Source: Desulfobulbaceae bacterium
Lineage (GTDB): Bacteria; Desulfobacterota; Desulfobulbia; Desulfobulbales; Desulfobulbaceae
Length of the DNA: 54,182 nucleotides
Assembly (NCBI GenBank): GCA_012744275.1
Contig: JAAYIE010000006.1
Location: forward strand, 1-54,182
Direction of reading: 5' to 3'
A program made the translations under genes and the position numbers. Positions 54,034-54,182 of this stretch are shown piece by piece (positions within the stretch are counted from its first letter, which is position 1; the number at the start of each line of letters is the position of its first letter). The notes beneath the pieces were generated by a model. It was not told the origin of the DNA and made no database searches. It saw only the letters and a program-made list of their open reading frames with translations.

Positions 54034-54182
54034 ATGACTTGTTAGATAAATTATTTTCTAAACCTGAATCCGTGAGCATTCATCAACGAAAGTTGTTTGC
54101 CTCTGCAATTAACATATTGAAATATCATTATAAAAATTGCAACATACGCCTGTCCGTGCAACTCACCAGGCAGGTGCAAAGA

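Overview
The window is about 54 kb of densely packed bacterial chromosome of moderate GC content. The gene content fits a Gram-negative anaerobe of the Desulfobacterota, plausibly Desulfobulbales. The indicators are a three-subunit (B-type) succinate dehydrogenase/fumarate reductase, menaquinone biosynthesis (menA), a MEMO-family amrB gene, a KamA-family radical SAM enzyme, a DHH-CBS-poly(A) polymerase fusion of the deltaproteobacterial type, and a probable selenoprotein. The assignment is inference from gene content; there is no rRNA to test it.

Layout. Bases 1-1100 are a decayed zone with a frameshifted DUF1328 (YtjA-like) membrane-protein remnant and a relic of an IS200/IS605-type Y1 transposase. 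From 1.1 to 6.5 kb lie glycogen branching enzyme (glgB) and a 1112-residue coiled-coil protein ending in an OmpA peptidoglycan-binding domain. From 6.6 to 16.5 kb come an RNase II-family exonuclease, era, a leftward cell-envelope cluster (ftsE-ftsX-envC-like-ctpA), and a rightward gph-DUF445 pair. From 16.8 to 25 kb the genes run leftward: a malyl-CoA-lyase-type enzyme, rarD, a KamA-like radical SAM protein, sdhB/sdhA/sdhC behind their own promoter and operator-like dyad, and mutY. From 25 to 30 kb there is a rightward run: ampG, cysS, amrB, a small BFD/CopZ-like [2Fe-2S] protein whose frame is interrupted by a UGA at a conserved cysteine position (candidate selenoprotein), and menA. From 30 to 37.7 kb are a Nudix hydrolase, a HAD protein, an exported NrfJ/OB-fold protein, an SGNH hydrolase coupled to glgX, a DUF1566 protein, and a D-Ala-D-Ala carboxypeptidase with a long basic linker. 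From 38 to 43.3 kb are an acyl-CoA synthetase, an M50 metalloprotease and the DHH-CBS-PAP tRNA nucleotidyltransferase.

The right end (43.3-54 kb) is a classical transcription/translation cluster: tRNA-Gly(CCC), rimP, nusA, infB, rbfA, nrnA, truB, rpsO, pnp, dut. It has recognisable promoters and terminators, including a structured leader ahead of rpsO.

Functionally the window is mainly housekeeping: RNA maturation and decay (RNase II, RimP, NusA, RbfA, NrnA, TruB, PNPase, the PAP enzyme), envelope remodelling (FtsEX/EnvC, Ctp, DacA, AmpG, OmpA-like), glycogen turnover (GlgB, GlgX) and menaquinone-linked respiration (Sdh/Frd, MenA). The most novel item I found is the candidate selenocysteine-containing [2Fe-2S] protein at 28795-29046, which a standard annotation would truncate or miss.
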